Of a stretch of DNA of 64,000 bases, positions 37,565-50,356 are shown piece after piece. Position 1 is the first letter of the stretch. Every line of letters starts with the position of its first letter. A program made the translations under genes and the position numbers. The notes under the pieces were generated by a model. That model had not been told where the DNA came from. It ran no database searches and saw nothing but the letters and a program-made list of their open reading frames with translations. The stretch is from Polytrichum commune (Eukaryota > Streptophyta > Polytrichopsida > Polytrichales > Polytrichaceae). The stretch spans positions 12,838,501 to 12,902,500 of the forward strand of contig OX485808.1 in assembly GCA_950295325.1 (NCBI GenBank). Reading direction: 5' to 3'.

Positions 37565-40500
37565 ATGGCGGATCGGAGCTGGGAGAGCATCGAGGTGCAG
37601 GGTCCAGACAGGGACGGAGTGGCCACGCTCACTCTCAACCGCCCGGCTCGCTTCAACGCCTTGTACAATGCGCTCTTCAAGGAGCTCCGGGACGCTATCC
37701 GAGCTCTGGACTTCAACCCGGACGTTCGAGTGATCATCCTCAATGCGGCAGGTCCACACTTCTGCGCGGGAATTGACCTGCGCTTCTTTGCGGAACTCGT
37801 TGCGGACGGAAATCCAGGTAATCATTTATTTTTTGTTTGCGTGTGCAGCTTCATACCCTAGCTGGAGGCTTTGCATCCTTGTGGTTTTGATGATTTCATC
37901 ATCTTGATAAGAAGAGATGACGCCAATGTTGCCACCGGCCTGAATTATGTTCTTTCCTTCATCTTCGAGTTGGTCTAAGTCTAAATGCAATCCCCAAACG
38001 GACATCACGAGAATTAGAGGTATCGTTGTGGTTTTGATTTCATCATCTTGTGAAAAGGGGATGACTCCAAGGTTGCCACTGATGTGAATTATGGTGTTCC
38101 TTCATCTTCAAGTTGGTCTCACTCTACTTACTCTATATGTAATCCTGACATGGTCATCACAAAATTAGAGGCATCCTTGTGGTTTTGATTTCATCATCTT
38201 GTTAAGAAGAGGTGACTCCAATGTTGCCACGGTTGTGAATTATGGCATTGCTTCATCTTCGAGTTGGTCTAAGTCAATATGTAATCCCGAAACAGGCATC
38301 ACCAGAACTAAAGGCATCCTTGTGGTTTTGATTTCATCATATTGATTAGAAAAGGTGATGTTGATGTTTCCACCGGTGTAAATTATGGTGTTGCTTTATC
38401 TTAGGGTTGGTTTAAGTCTATGTGTATAATTCCCGAACAGGCGTGAGGAGAATTAGAGGTCCTCCAAGACGTTTAAAGGTAATGGACGTGGATAAGCTTG
38501 CCCACACTTGTCTCTCCCAATGGCAAGCCCCTAGGTTCCCATATGGTTGATTGAAAATATTTGGTTCAAGCGGATACCCCCACTGTGATTGGATTTTGTT
38601 TTCTTGCTTTTGTGTGCACCTTTCTTCGCAAGGCAAATTCCCTAGCTAAAGGCTTCATCTCCAAGTTGGTCTAAGTATATATGTAATCTCAAAACATGCA
38701 TGACAAGAATTAGAAGGCCCCCAAAGACTACAACCTCCTTTCAGGTGAACACCTTGAATGGATGTGGACAAGCCAGCCCACACCTATCTCTCCCAAGGGC
38801 ATTCCCTTAGCTTCCCACATGGTTGGTTAAAATTATTTGGTCACTCGGATACCCCACTATGATTGGGTGGACTATATGTGGTAGGATGCATTGGAGATCG
38901 AGGGCTAGGAAGGTCACCCATTTGAGTACTTTTCTGTCCTTAGGCAACGTAACATTGGAGCTCCAGTGAGATTTGGGTTAAGGCCTTGGGTTTAAGCCAC
39001 CCTTTCATTTTGTTACCTGTCGTGAGTGACACATTTGTGCAGATGTGAGAGTTGGAGGATTGTCATGGAGTTTCATGGTTTGCAATGGTCACTTGGCTTC
39101 ACTTAGGGCTTCATGAGTGTAATTTTTGAGAGTTTTCATTTTTCGTTGGCGAGATTATATGCATCTGAAGTGACATGCCTTGCTCTTGTGGATTACTTCA
39201 ATTCACATGGAGCGCCTCACACTGTTGAATCCTGTTAACATGAGAAAGGCCCTGAGGTTCCAATTCAGCCTTCAATGCTTTGAAAGAGGATAAGATTGGA
39301 GACATGGACAGACATGAGATTCCTCATATGAAGGCTCCCATGGTGTTGCCCCAAAGACTGCAACCTGAAGTGCACTGGCTCTAGCTGCATCGATGAGTAG
39401 GTCTGTTTGGATGGACTAGTCGTATTTCCAATTGCCTCCACCTCAAGAGATGAATTGGAATATATCTCATACAAACTCTCTATTGTTAAATATAAACGCA
39501 AACGGCACCAATGATAGTTTCATTCGACCATGTGCTGGCATTCCCTGGCTTCAACATTCTAAATTGTCCCGCTGTAGAGTAAACTCAAAGCACTTGGTCG
39601 TGTGAAAAGTAAAGATATTGTGTACCTGAGGGCTAGCTTTGGGATGACGTTTGAAAACCATATTAATTCTACTCGGGCTTCTTCAAAGGATCACTGTCAT
39701 GCAATTGTGCTATTGCCTTCCTGTGTGAGCTTCCTTCCATCATCCATTCCATGAAAGCAACCACTTTGCTTTGAAGTGAGTGATTGTAGTGGAGTTTCTT
39801 GGCGGACAATGGCCACATTGCTTCATGATCAATTAGTGTATGATGAGTGTAACTTTTAAGGGGTTTGCATATTTCTTTGATGAGACTACACATACTCGAA
39901 GTGATTTACCTTGCTCATGTGGAGTAATTGGAGGACTGCAGATTTTTGCAGATGAAGTAATCAATCCTCACATGAAAATAATTTGGCTTACTCTTGTTAG
40001 CCATGCTTCTCAAGCTTTAATTCATGAAATCGGTTGTACAGTTCTGCTGATTCACAGAGAATCACAACAAGTCAAGAGTGCTGTCCTGTTCTTGTAATTG
40101 CCGTTAGCCTAGAGGGTAGCATGCCCATGGAGTTTCTGACTGTTTTGCCCTTTATTTCCAGACAGCGGGGCCAACAAATGCATCGGTCGAGAGCGAGAAA
40201 AGTTTCGAAGAGATGTGAAGGACATGCAAGATTCATTTAGCGCTTTTGAAGAATGTCGAAAACCTGTAATTGCAGCTATCCATGGAGGATGTGTTGGAGG
40301 GGGCATCGATATGGTCACTGCTTGTGACCTGCGCTACTGCACAGAGGTAACTCATTGACATGTTCTTCATCTCAATACCTACTGGTACTCTTGTCAATTG
40401 CATATCATTTCTTCAACCTTATGGCTGCCATTTGCAAGCGTCAAGATTTTTTTGCAGCTTCCCTGATGTTATCTAAATTCCTCATGCACCTCTTTTAGCC

Positions 40501-41222
40501 AAGTCTCGCATCAATTAAATAGGGTCGAAAACCTTAACCACAGTTCAAATAGAATGACATCTGCGACACCTTGGTTTTACACTCTCCAAACCCTCACAGT
40601 AAGGGGGATTTACCTATCAACCAGAATTGGGGTTCTTCGAGAGGCACGAGGCATTGTAGCTTGTGATTTATGCACTGAGTGGTCCAATTTTGAGAATTTT
40701 TTTGTGAAATTAGTATGGTGGAGTCTATAGTAAATAGTCTATAGTCAAGGGCTTGTAAACAAATACTCCTCACTAAATTGGACTCCCAGATTTTGAACGA
40801 TTTATTGCGTGCAGGATGTGATGTTCACAGTGAAAGAGGTTGATGTTGCTATCACAGCTGACCTTGGTACACTCCAGCGGCTACCTAAACTTATAGGCCA
40901 TGGAAGTTCAATGGAGCTAGCACTCACAGGAAGAAAATTCAATGGCCCAGAGGCAAAGTCACTTGGGCTTGTGCAGGGTGTGTTCAAGTCAAAGGCAGAA
41001 CTTGACAAACATGTTGGGTTGGTTGCTAAAGACATAGCTCAGAAGTCACCACTTGCAGTGATGGGAGCAAAAGCTGTGTTAATCAAGTCACGGGACTTAA
41101 CTGTTGCACAAGGTTTGGAGTATGTTGGTCTCTGGAATGCAGCCATGCTCAGGTCAGAGGATCTCACTGAAGCTATGCAGGCACAGTTCCAAAAGCGAAA
41201 GCCACAATTCTCAAAGCTTTAA
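37565..41222 (+). CDS. DCI1: Delta(3,5)-delta(2,4)-dienoyl-CoA isomerase, peroxisomal
   Basis: Three exons, 37565-37817, 40162-40346 and 40815-41222, with GT-AG introns and matching phases, encode 281 residues. The ATG at 37565 opens MADRSWESIEV and fits the usual family length. It is a crotonase-fold protein: FNALYNALFKELRDA and FCAGIDLRFF form the CoA-binding and oxyanion region. The catalytic set Asp134 (GGGIDM), Glu154 (KEVDV) and Asp162 (TADLGT) has exactly the 20- and 8-residue spacing of the rat enzyme's Asp176, Glu196 and Asp204. The three acidic residues favour dienoyl-CoA isomerase over a plain enoyl-CoA hydratase. The C-terminus is SKL, a textbook peroxisomal targeting signal. Role in the family: shifts double bonds so that odd-position unsaturated fatty acids can pass through peroxisomal beta-oxidation. 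Intron 1 is 2.3 kb and contains tandem repeats. Confidence 0.94.
37873..38460 (+). repeat. Four tandem ~145 bp repeats in DCI1 intron 1
   Basis: Units start at about 37873, 38020, 38171 and 38314 with 'catccttgtggttttgat'. Each contains 'gatttcatcat', 'aagttggtct' or similar, and ends near 'gaattagaggt'. A partial fifth copy ('tccaagttggtctaag') lies at about 38660-38715. Confidence 0.8.
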
Positions 41223-43147
41223 GGAAGCAGCTTGGTGATTCAACCTTAATGTTCTTGGGACCATAAATGGCAGAATGGCTTGACCTTGGCCTTGATCTAC
41301 TGGACTGCCACACAGCTGCTTATGGCTAAAGTGTACAGAGGCAGCAGCCAAGGACTTTTATTAATGCAAGCTAGTAAATTATGTCTTGAGGATTAGTTAA
41401 CTGAATCCTAGAGGTATTCATGAATATCTCAAAGAGCTGTAGATTCTCAGACGAATCTCTGTACATATTCATGGCCTTTGCAGTGAGAGAGCCTCCTGTT
41501 TATATTGCATTTCCTTTTGCTGCACAAGAGTCCAACCATTTGATCTCTGCTGACTTCAGAATGAACAAAGTGATAACTTGCCTATGTGATGCTCCTTAAT
41601 CTGTAACCTCTGCTGATACAAATTAAAAGAATTCCATTGCAGATGTGGCCGGTGGCCTACTATTGAAAATACTATGCGATGAAGGTCTTTTCTCAAGATG
41701 CACAAGGTTTCTTGTGAGCAACTTATAAGGTCAGTAAGCCCCTTTGAGCTCCTTCACTGTATTTTTGCACCCATTTGAGCTCAAGTCACTACTTATCAAA
41801 TATCTTCATCTTGAAGGAACATCAGTGAAGAAGCCACATGAAGTGATCGGTTAACGGTTCAAGGCTCATGCATGAGAACATGTGCAGTAATACTAGGACA
41901 GTAGACTTATCCTTTAATTCTGCTCGAGTGTTGGTTGGGAGTTGGTGGTTTTGCATACAACAGTTTCCATCTTTTGTAAGTTCAGCGCATGCTTGGAGTC
42001 GGTGGGGAGGTTGAACGAAGAACATTCTATATTGGTTCACTGAGGGCCAAAACTCATATTAGCACCTATGCTGTGGCTTTCTGTGTATAAATCAATTGCA
42101 CCATCTGTGGAATCCGATTGATTACATGTGATGGGAGTCAAAAGAGCCTTGATAGGGTACTCATAATAATAGTATTGACAATCATCATTCCATGTCACAT
42201 GCCGATTCATTCGCCATAACTGCACTTGTTAGTAGAGGTCCTCTTGATTGGATATTTTGAAAACATAATTCCCCGGCAGTTTTTACCACGTGGCATTCTA
42301 ACATTGGCTGAGACCTGCTTGAAACTCATGAAGAAATCACACTAGTAAAGGTGAAAATCTTCAGGACGGTGGCTTGTGAAATTTTTGACATACTCTCCAC
42401 AGAGCCCCTTTGCATGTGTCAACATGCAAACTGCCTCCAATACAAGTTGGGGCCAAAGCAATGAACAGGGAGAACTGGCCGCTAAGTTACAGATGAACCG
42501 GTTGAGTTTGAGGAATAACTGGTTGAAGTTCAAGAATTCCGGACAATCATTGATCATTTTAGAGGACCTACAGAATATAACTCAAATTAGTAAAGAAAAA
42601 CTGTATGATTGCAACATGTAACCGGTTGGATTTTGACAGATTATGCCAACAAATCTCCATGGGCACTGGGCCGAAGTTGCATAAATTTTCCTCCAACAAA
42701 ATGGGAGCCATCTAAAATGCTGACTTCCAAAATTCAAGACAACCAACAAACCAGAGACTGACAGTTTGAGGGTACTATATAGAGTTCTTCCTTCTACTAC
42801 ACCTAAAAGCACTGAACCTTGCTATGTATGTAGTAAGGTTTGTGGCAATTGGTTGGACACAAGGATTATAGAGAGGGCGCTACACTTTGGTGGGCAATGA
42901 AAAACTGCTATGGACCACAGTAAATGCCATCATTACATACACTAAAATCCTTAACAGCGTGGACTTGGAAATATTATTAGATGGTAACCTTTAAAGGACC
43001 AAGAGGCTCAATGTACGGCCTACGTACAAAATTTCAATGAGCGTCATCAAATCTTTTTAATTAAATTTTCTAATAAATATGGTTTATTATCATTTTATAA
43101 TCATGCCAAGGAGAAAATGAGAATTTATGTGAATTTGTAAAGTGTTT
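41223..43147. other. DCI1 3' flank with R4 and R1 repeats
   Basis: An R4-type arm (gcatgcttggagtcggtg to ttcactgagggcc) lies at about 41985-42055. Its relatives are in NiR introns at 52802-52954 and 55985-56085. An R1 copy follows. No gene is recognised. Confidence 0.45.
42459..42650 (+). repeat. R1 dispersed repeat, copy b
   Basis: Starts 'caatgaacagggagaac', passes through 'gatgaaccggttgagtttga', and ends 'cagattatgcc'. It serves as one of the uninterrupted copies for judging the MITE insertion at 47350. Confidence 0.65.
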
Positions 43148-43240
43148 GAGGGGCTTCGCCTCCCCTCAAAGTAGGTGCGTCTTTCTCGGTTCTTAATGCA
43201 TTGGTGTTGGCATTTTGGTCCTCTGTCTCAAAAATCAAAT
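43148..43240 (+). mobile_element. 5'-truncated LINE 3' end
   Basis: Begins with the stem-loop GAGGGGCTTCGCCTCCCCTC and ends 'ttggtcctctgtctcaaaaa'. It matches the order of the 3' end of the LINE at 32594-32690; the stem is kept and the loop differs. It is a typical result of incomplete target-primed reverse transcription. Confidence 0.65.
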
Positions 43241-46228
43241 AATTAATATGTGGCATTGATGATCAAAGTAATAATTAATTTTTTATATCCAAAGGCATCC
43301 ATGTTGTGCATTTGAACGAAAGTCTCTATAACATGAAGACATTTAACCAATTAAAAAATGCACTTGAAAAGGAGTCAATTTTAGATAGGATCACTTTTGA
43401 CACAATTAGAAAGGTTTGTAGCTAAATACATGTTTTTGTGAACATGGAGACCTAGATTGGGCCTCTTTATAGACACTCATAGTATAATAGAAAGAGAGAC
43501 AGCGGGTAAAAACAAAAATGTGGTCCAAGCATTCTTGAAATAAATAAATAAACATAACGCCCTTATCTAAGTACCAGCATGAATGTGAGCCTGTTGGCCT
43601 AATGTTGACCACGGGTATCACGATGCAGTATAAGATATTATGCCTCCTGAAGCATTCTTGCAATGTTTATCCTTACTACAAAGAGTATCACAAGTCCTAG
43701 AAGAGAAAACAATATGAATGTTTGCACTTTGCTATTGATGTGAATGAGGACATATTAATCCTATAACTTGTCAAATGGGTCTAGTACATGTTCAAGTTTC
43801 ATGCCTTTGTGCATAGATGCTACCATTATGGGTTGCGATTGCATGGGTCCAAAGCTCAAGCTACACTAAATCTAATATAATGAGGCACTAGAAATAATGT
43901 GCCACATTGTTATCATGGGCCACTGTATTCATATTCAAACGCTTTAATGTTGATGTGTTGTCTTGTTACAAATTCTTGAAGCCTCTTGCCTTGGTGGCAC
44001 TTGCCATATTGTCTATGCCACTTGTTATAATTCATTGGTCCACGTTAATCTATGTTCATGATAAATCATGTGCCCCACTGTAATATTCATCTACGAGAAA
44101 ATATTTTACTGCAATAAATGTGGCCCTCGGTAATTACTCTATTGTTCATTGTTGTGGGTGAAACGGAAGCGTTGCATACGAGGTGTCTCTCATTCATCCA
44201 ACATAAAACCTTGAGACAACATGCATGTCGGAGGTTACCTTTTCAAGTATATTTGACACCATGATTAGCTTCAAAGTCCCCAAATTAGAACCACTTTATG
44301 ATAGAGTTCAAGGGCCCTTGACCCATGACATACAAACTATGTGATTAGTTCAAAAGTCGAAGATGGTCCAAGTTCACTTTACACTAGACTTTGAAGGTCT
44401 CACAGCAAGCCCAGTGACTTCTTGCACCTGCATCTACATCTGGGAACGGAAAGTGGGCTCCATCTGGGATGCGAGAAGCAGATGCAAGTAAGTCGGCTAG
44501 TCATGCCTGCATCCCAAAGAATTAATTTACCCTAAACTACCCCTGTACCGGAAGCCAGGCACTACAAAGTCGGCAGCTAGCTTGTCTTATCTGACAAGTA
44601 CCCTTAATGATGGGTGTCTTATTCAAATAGCAGAGTCCTTGCATAAGTCGACGTTATGCAGGGAGGGCATCAATTCATGCTTAAGTTTTCATCCGAATTT
44701 ACAATTAACAGGGACCACTGGGCCACATTCCTGGATTTGCATCTGCATCGCGGATGAAAAAGTGCAGATGCATATGCGGATCCAGGACCACTGGGCTTGC
44801 CCTCATGGACCAAAGAAATTTGAATGGATGACAAATCTACATGGCACCAATTGGATAAAGTTTCATGGTCTACTGGATATTACATAATGCCCATAAAAAG
44901 GAGGTGGGTCTAACACAAAACTAGGGGCCGTGGCAAGCATCTAATTGCCATTGGCTCCTAGAAATGTTATGTTGCCGTGGTGGGGTCCCAAACTACCTAT
45001 TATTTTTAATCGTCCATAAAACATGTCGCGGTCCCTCATTGTGGACCACTTTTAATTTACAATAAGCCTTGAGGGTCCAACAATCACAAAATTGGATTTC
45101 TATTTCCCACAATACAAGCTTTGGATGATTTTTAAAGGCTTTTACAATTCCTAGTCATGGCTCTTGGTCCTTGTGTAAAGCAGCTCCTCAACTTAATATG
45201 TGATAACTCCCTCTCGGCATTGTCGCGGATTGATGGTGAATAGTATGTCCCACACTAATTAAAATAAAGAGTACGCAGCATATGTACGACGTATGCATAT
45301 ATATATTAATAGAACATCACGTGGCTTGCTTTCAATTGACATAGAACCAAGGGCCAAGTCCCAAGTCCCATTCATGTCAGCAAGTCCCAATATGGAGGCA
45401 AAGTCCCAACTTTTGATCCTCAAGAAACCATCAAAATATTGTTTACATTCATTAAAGTTGAATCTTGATTATTGTATGCAAAAGACTTCTCAAGGATTTG
45501 TGTTGAGAGTTGGGTCTAACTTTTTGCTCAACCCAACTCTCAACACAAGTTCCAAGCCTCACCTCCAAAAAGTGTTGCCATGTAGACATCCATGTCATAC
45601 TTGAGACTTAGGACTTGGGACCCCATGTGAAGTGGTAAGTCCCAACGTCCATGCTCTCAACAACTAAGATTGCACAGATTGACCTCAAGTGACTTGGGGT
45701 TTAGGACTTGGGACCCCATGTGAACTACATTATTTTGTCGCATTTGTGCAAGTTACCATTTGGAGTTACACATTGCTATACCATTCTACTAAGAGTATCA
45801 TTTCTCACCCAAATAACATAAGTAGTTAGTCTACACACCGAAGAATATGATATAACTTAGTTGGTAAAAAAATGATAATGCTGATAAAAAGTTAGAGCAA
45901 CACGTAACTCCAAATGGTAACCCACACTAATTAGAGAAAACAGTGTAGCCCTTAGGGGGTCATGTTTTTTTCTTCTGTTGAATGGATGAGAGGTACGCAC
46001 ACATGTGACAATTTCCTCTTGGCATTGTTGTGGGTTGATGATGAATAGTGTGGCCCACACTAAATACAAATAAAAAGTAACATATGTACGACTTAAGCTA
46101 ATATATATATATATATAAGGTAGACCCCCAAGTGGCCTACTCTTAATTGGCCTCATAGAACTAATAAGCTTACTCTTATCTCCACATGCGCAATTCTCAT
46201 CCACACCAAGTGACCACCTTGCACGGGC
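43241..46228. other. Gene-free repeat mosaic
   Basis: No gene recognised. 45250-45300 and 46015-46125 share an R3 segment ('gaatagtrtgkcccacacta', then 'catatgtacgac' and a TA-rich run). 45600-45630 and 45690-45722 share 'taggacttgggaccccatgt'. Confidence 0.4.
44405..44800. mobile_element. Candidate MITE with 12 bp terminal inverted repeats
   Basis: GCAAGCCCAGTG at 44405-44416 is matched by CACTGGGCTTGC at 44789-44800. 'ctgcatct'-type motifs recur just inside both ends. No target duplication was seen and no coding frame. Confidence 0.35.
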
Positions 46229-46405
46229 TTTTTTTTTTTTTTTTGAAACAGAATGCCGACAGGCCAATGCCAAAGTACAAAAGGCAGTTGACCACTTGAC
46301 AAATTTTCCGTCAAGTAGAGAGAAAATTTCACGGTTGGGAATCGAACCGCCAACCTCTTCCTTGAGATTTGGGTATCTCTCCACCATCATCCGGTAGTTT
46401 AGGGT
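46229..46405 (-). mobile_element. tRNA-derived SINE sharing the LINE 3' tail
   Basis: Read on the minus strand, a tRNA-like head has B box GGTTCGATTCC (46338-46348) and an A-box-like TGGTGGAGAGATACC upstream. The body ends in CTTTGGCATTGGCCTGTC and a 16-base A run (T run at 46229-46244 on the + strand). The tail resembles the LINE 3' end at 32650-32690. The 5' limit is approximate, and no clear target duplication was seen. Confidence 0.75.
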
Positions 46406-46983
46406 CATCTCGGACACCTCACATGGACTTGGCATGCCCTAAACTGACATGCCCTAAATTGCCTCTCCCACACCATGGGGGCCAACTGAAGCCCCCCATT
46501 CCCAAACCTCCTTGCCAGCCAACTGCTTTCTGACACGCACCACATATACCGCCCTCCTTCCTCCGTCCCAATGGAGTCGATTTTGCAAAAAGCTCGGCTG
46601 GTGATTGGCGAGCAAGAAGATAGAGATTTCTGAAGCACGAAGATTTTTGTGCACGACCCGTCAATGTCCTAGTGCTTGCAAGCGGCGTGTATTTTCGACA
46701 AAGTTTTTGACATTTGACACGCAAAAACTTGCCAAAAAAGCAAAATGCACGTGAATTGATATGCACAATTTGGAATTTGATATGTAGCGTGACTTGTGAA
46801 GGAAAAACCACATGTCAATTGGCACATTAGAAATTGAAATGACGTGCACTACTAGGCATGTGACATCGAGGTGACAGTTTTAGAAGAAAATGTCGATGTC
46901 AATTGACATTCATTTTTGTTTTTGAGAATGTCATGTGACACTTTGGATTTGAAGTTGAATGTCAAATACACATTGTTTGCAAT
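46406..46983. other. Gene-free DNA
   Basis: No gene or recognised repeat. Confidence 0.35.
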
Positions 46984-47849
46984 TCCAATCGATTACATTC
47001 TCTGGTCTTCGAGTTTTTCTCTAGCAATTTGGGGTATATTCTATATATGCCTCTGAAATAATCAGTAATTTTCCCAAAGTCTTTAATTTCAACTGGTTAA
47101 TTTTTGTAGTGGTGCATTTGTAACTAGCGGTCGGTTCTTCCTTTTCATTGTGTCCGGGGAGATTTTTGGGCATAATCATTCAAGATCCTACTGTTTCCAA
47201 GTCCAACTGGTTACATGTTGACATCTTTCAATTTTTCTTTATTAATTTGAGGTATATTCTTTGGATTCCTCTATAATGACCAATAATTTTCTTGAAGTCT
47301 TGAACTTCACCCACTTATTTTTCAAACTCAACTAGTTCATCTGTAACTACACCATTTATGGTATTTAGTGTCACTTACACTCTTTGCAAAGGGCCTAAAC
47401 TAGATGCCTAGAGGTCTCAAAGTGTCACACCTGCTAATTGTCAATGTGAATCCATTCGTCAACATAAGCAACTTCTTTGAGTGAAAAAATATCTACAATA
47501 TGACATTTAGAGTAGCACATTAGGATACGTTAGATGATAGTCTTGTGTTTTAGTATCCAAGGGAAAGATGTTTTTGAGCAAACTAATGCCAAGTGTCATT
47601 TGTGTACACATTAGTTAACTTGTAGACCATTGTGTAACATAGGCATGCACCTCACAACACTATTGAACATACTCATACCAAGATTTTAGTAAGCACACTT
47701 GAACGATGAGTGTCATGAGTTGACACTTATGGTGAAGTTGTTAATCATCAATGAAACCTAGCACATGCATCAAACTAGGATAAATGACACTGTTACACAC
47801 GTGACACTTAATACCATAAATGGTGTAGCGCTCGGTTCTCCCTCTTCAC
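46984..47849 (-). repeat. Two tandem R1 copies (d, e), the second split by a MITE
   Basis: Copy d is 46984-47150. Copy e is 47151-47349 and resumes at 47828-47849 after the insertion. The two are directly adjacent head to tail ('ttcattg' then 'tgtccggggagattt'). Confidence 0.65.
47350..47825. mobile_element. 476 bp MITE with 25 bp terminal inverted repeats and TA target site
   Basis: The left end CACCATTTATGGTATTTAGT and the reverse complement of the right end CACCATTTATGGTATTAAGT match at 24 of 25 positions over the full repeat. TA flanks both sides (47348-47349 and 47826-47827). Removing the element and one TA rejoins the R1 repeat exactly as in uninterrupted copies. There is no coding capacity. 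The TA site suggests mobilisation by a Tc1/mariner-type or similar transposase. Confidence 0.85.
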
Positions 47850-49600
47850 TAGCTAAACCTCATCCATATTGAAATTAGGTTGATACTTGCAACTAGGTTG
47901 CCTTTGCAAAAAGTGTAGATAGGATTGTTGGCTTGGGTTCAATTGAACAAAACACATAGAGAAGGCTAAATAAGTGTTGATTTGGGGTCCTAGGTGTCAT
48001 CATTAGGTTAATTGATAGGTCATAATGAGTTTTAAGAAAGAATTGGGTACCAAAACCTATATTAAACTTCGTTTCAAAGAAATTTATGGAGTAATATGAA
48101 ATTAAAAGATGGATTGCAAAGATTGCTCAATATAGTACATACAATTGTACAATTTCTCCCGTACAACCAATCAAAGCATTGTTGACTCTAGAGACGACAA
48201 CATTCTCAACTACATGGCCTTTGAGACGCACTAAGAGGTAGTACATAGCATTTCGGCTGCTTAACGTACACTGAAGTTAGGCTCGCGAGACAGGCGTAGA
48301 CCTAAAACTCCTTTGGCCTCATTTTTCATCCTTCATAGGCTACTTCCCAGCATAATGTTGGCCCCATATATGATAATACAAAGGCCCAATCTACAGGCTT
48401 CACGTTTCTATTTATGTGTCCTCATGCAAAATCACAATGCAATGTGTTTTACATGCACATATCCGTACACATTTTGCGCATCACCCATAATGTTTTGAAA
48501 TTCTTTTGGCTGATTATAGGGTATATTACAAAGAAAACAGGCTAGGGGTCTCACTTTAAGGCCCACTCACCTTAGAAAAGGCTCCTTCTCTCCGATCATG
48601 ATGATCACCATGTCAACCACTCTACAAGTAGGTCCGAAAACCAACCTCGGGCGAAATAGAAACTTCGAGGTCCAAACCTAATTTACCCATCAGGTTTCAT
48701 CCACATTGTTGGATAGAATTTAAGGTTCGGGCGTTTCATCAATCCAACCTAATGAGTTTCCATCCACATTAACATAGGTGTCCATATACTATTGCTACAT
48801 TGGATTACCACACTTTACAGATAAGGAAAGCCATCAACCAATGACCAGGGAGAACCAACCGCTAGTTACAGATGAACTGGTTGAGTTTAAGAAATAACCT
48901 GTTCAAGCTTAAGACTCCAGAAAAATTAAAGATCAATATAGAGGAATCTACAGAATATACCTCAGATTAGTAAAGAGAAACTGAAAGATCACACCATGTA
49001 ACTGGTTGGATTTGGAGAACACTAGGATCTTGACCAATTATGCCTAAAAACCTCTCCGAACACTACATCAACCCTTAACCTAATGGCTACATATGGTTGA
49101 GGCATTTGTAACCGATAAAATAAGAGAGTTTGCATTTGTTTAGGAGAAGTAACAGTGGGGAATTATTTCAAAGTGTAAAATTCAAAATTACACATAGTCG
49201 ATCTATAAGTTAACCCATAATCGCTCGTCTCAATGCTACTCCTTGGCGGCTACGACAAGTGTCGAAACTCGTACGAGTCGTACGAGGATAATCGATCACA
49301 AGCCACCACCACAGAAATCTTAAACTTATGTTCGCCTGAAAAGCATAGATCTCATCTACATCGGCATTACATGACCCTACCTAGAGAGTGGTCAAATAGA
49401 CTTATGGGGCGGCGCTGGGGTTGGTATCCCATCAGTGAACCACTGTACTTGCCAATAGGAGAGTGAGGGACTGATCACACCAGCTAGTTCAAACACCATC
49501 CGTCAGCATCTCGACTGCAATAGTGTGAAAAGTGGTGGACCAACATCTATTTTTGAACATAATCCCCAACAATTTCATGGTTGGAACTAGACGGAAAGTT
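47850..49600. other. Gene-free DNA upstream of NiR, with one R1 copy
   Basis: Apart from R1 copy c, no recognised feature. Confidence 0.4.
48839..49063 (+). repeat. R1 dispersed repeat, copy c
   Basis: Starts 'caatgaccagggagaacc' and ends 'ttatgcctaaaaacctctcc'; full-length compared with other copies. Confidence 0.65.
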
Positions 49601-50322
49601 TGGTGTGATGGGGGCATGCGTGAGAGAGGTGGTGGCAATCGAGAGTGTGTGTGGCGACTGTCAGCCCAAGCGTGAGGGCCTCGTTCAAGCCTTCCAAGAG
49701 AGCCCTTTTACTCTCCATGTCCGCTCGCCGCGTCCGACCGCCAGTGGCATTGCTCTCAACGAATCTCACTTCCCCTTCTCCTCCCTACATCTACTCACCT
49801 AGATGCTCCTCTCTCCTCCTCACTTCACTTCTCTCATCTCAGTCGGTGGTGCTGCTTACTGCAGGACGAGTCGATCGAGATCTGTCTGGGCTAGTGAGCT
49901 GGTCCCGGTGAATTGGAGGTGAGCATTTTTGATCTCGCGAGTAGTTTGGAAGTTTTGGAAATTTTCCAACTATGATGATGAGTTTGTGTGGGTTAACTTA
50001 GAAGAGGGCTCAGGTTTTTTGCCAGGGTGTTGCTATGTTTTGCGTAGATTCATCGAGTCCGGGGTGACTCAGATGGGTTTGACATGTGCTAGACTTTCTA
50101 GACTTTTCTGGTGAGTTTAGAGTTTGTTGTTGTTGTTGTTGTTGAATTTGTTTAGTGGAAAGCTCGCCTGGGGTTGTTGGTCCGCAAGATCCGGTGGGTT
50201 GGTTGAGGCGACAGATCCAGGTGGGGGAAGAATTACTGCCGCGTGGAAGAATTTGCTTGAATTTGCGTGAAGGAGAAGGAGAAGGTGGTTTGTGAATTCG
50301 ACGTTTACTGGTTGTTGCTGGA

Positions 50323-50356
<34 letters not shown>

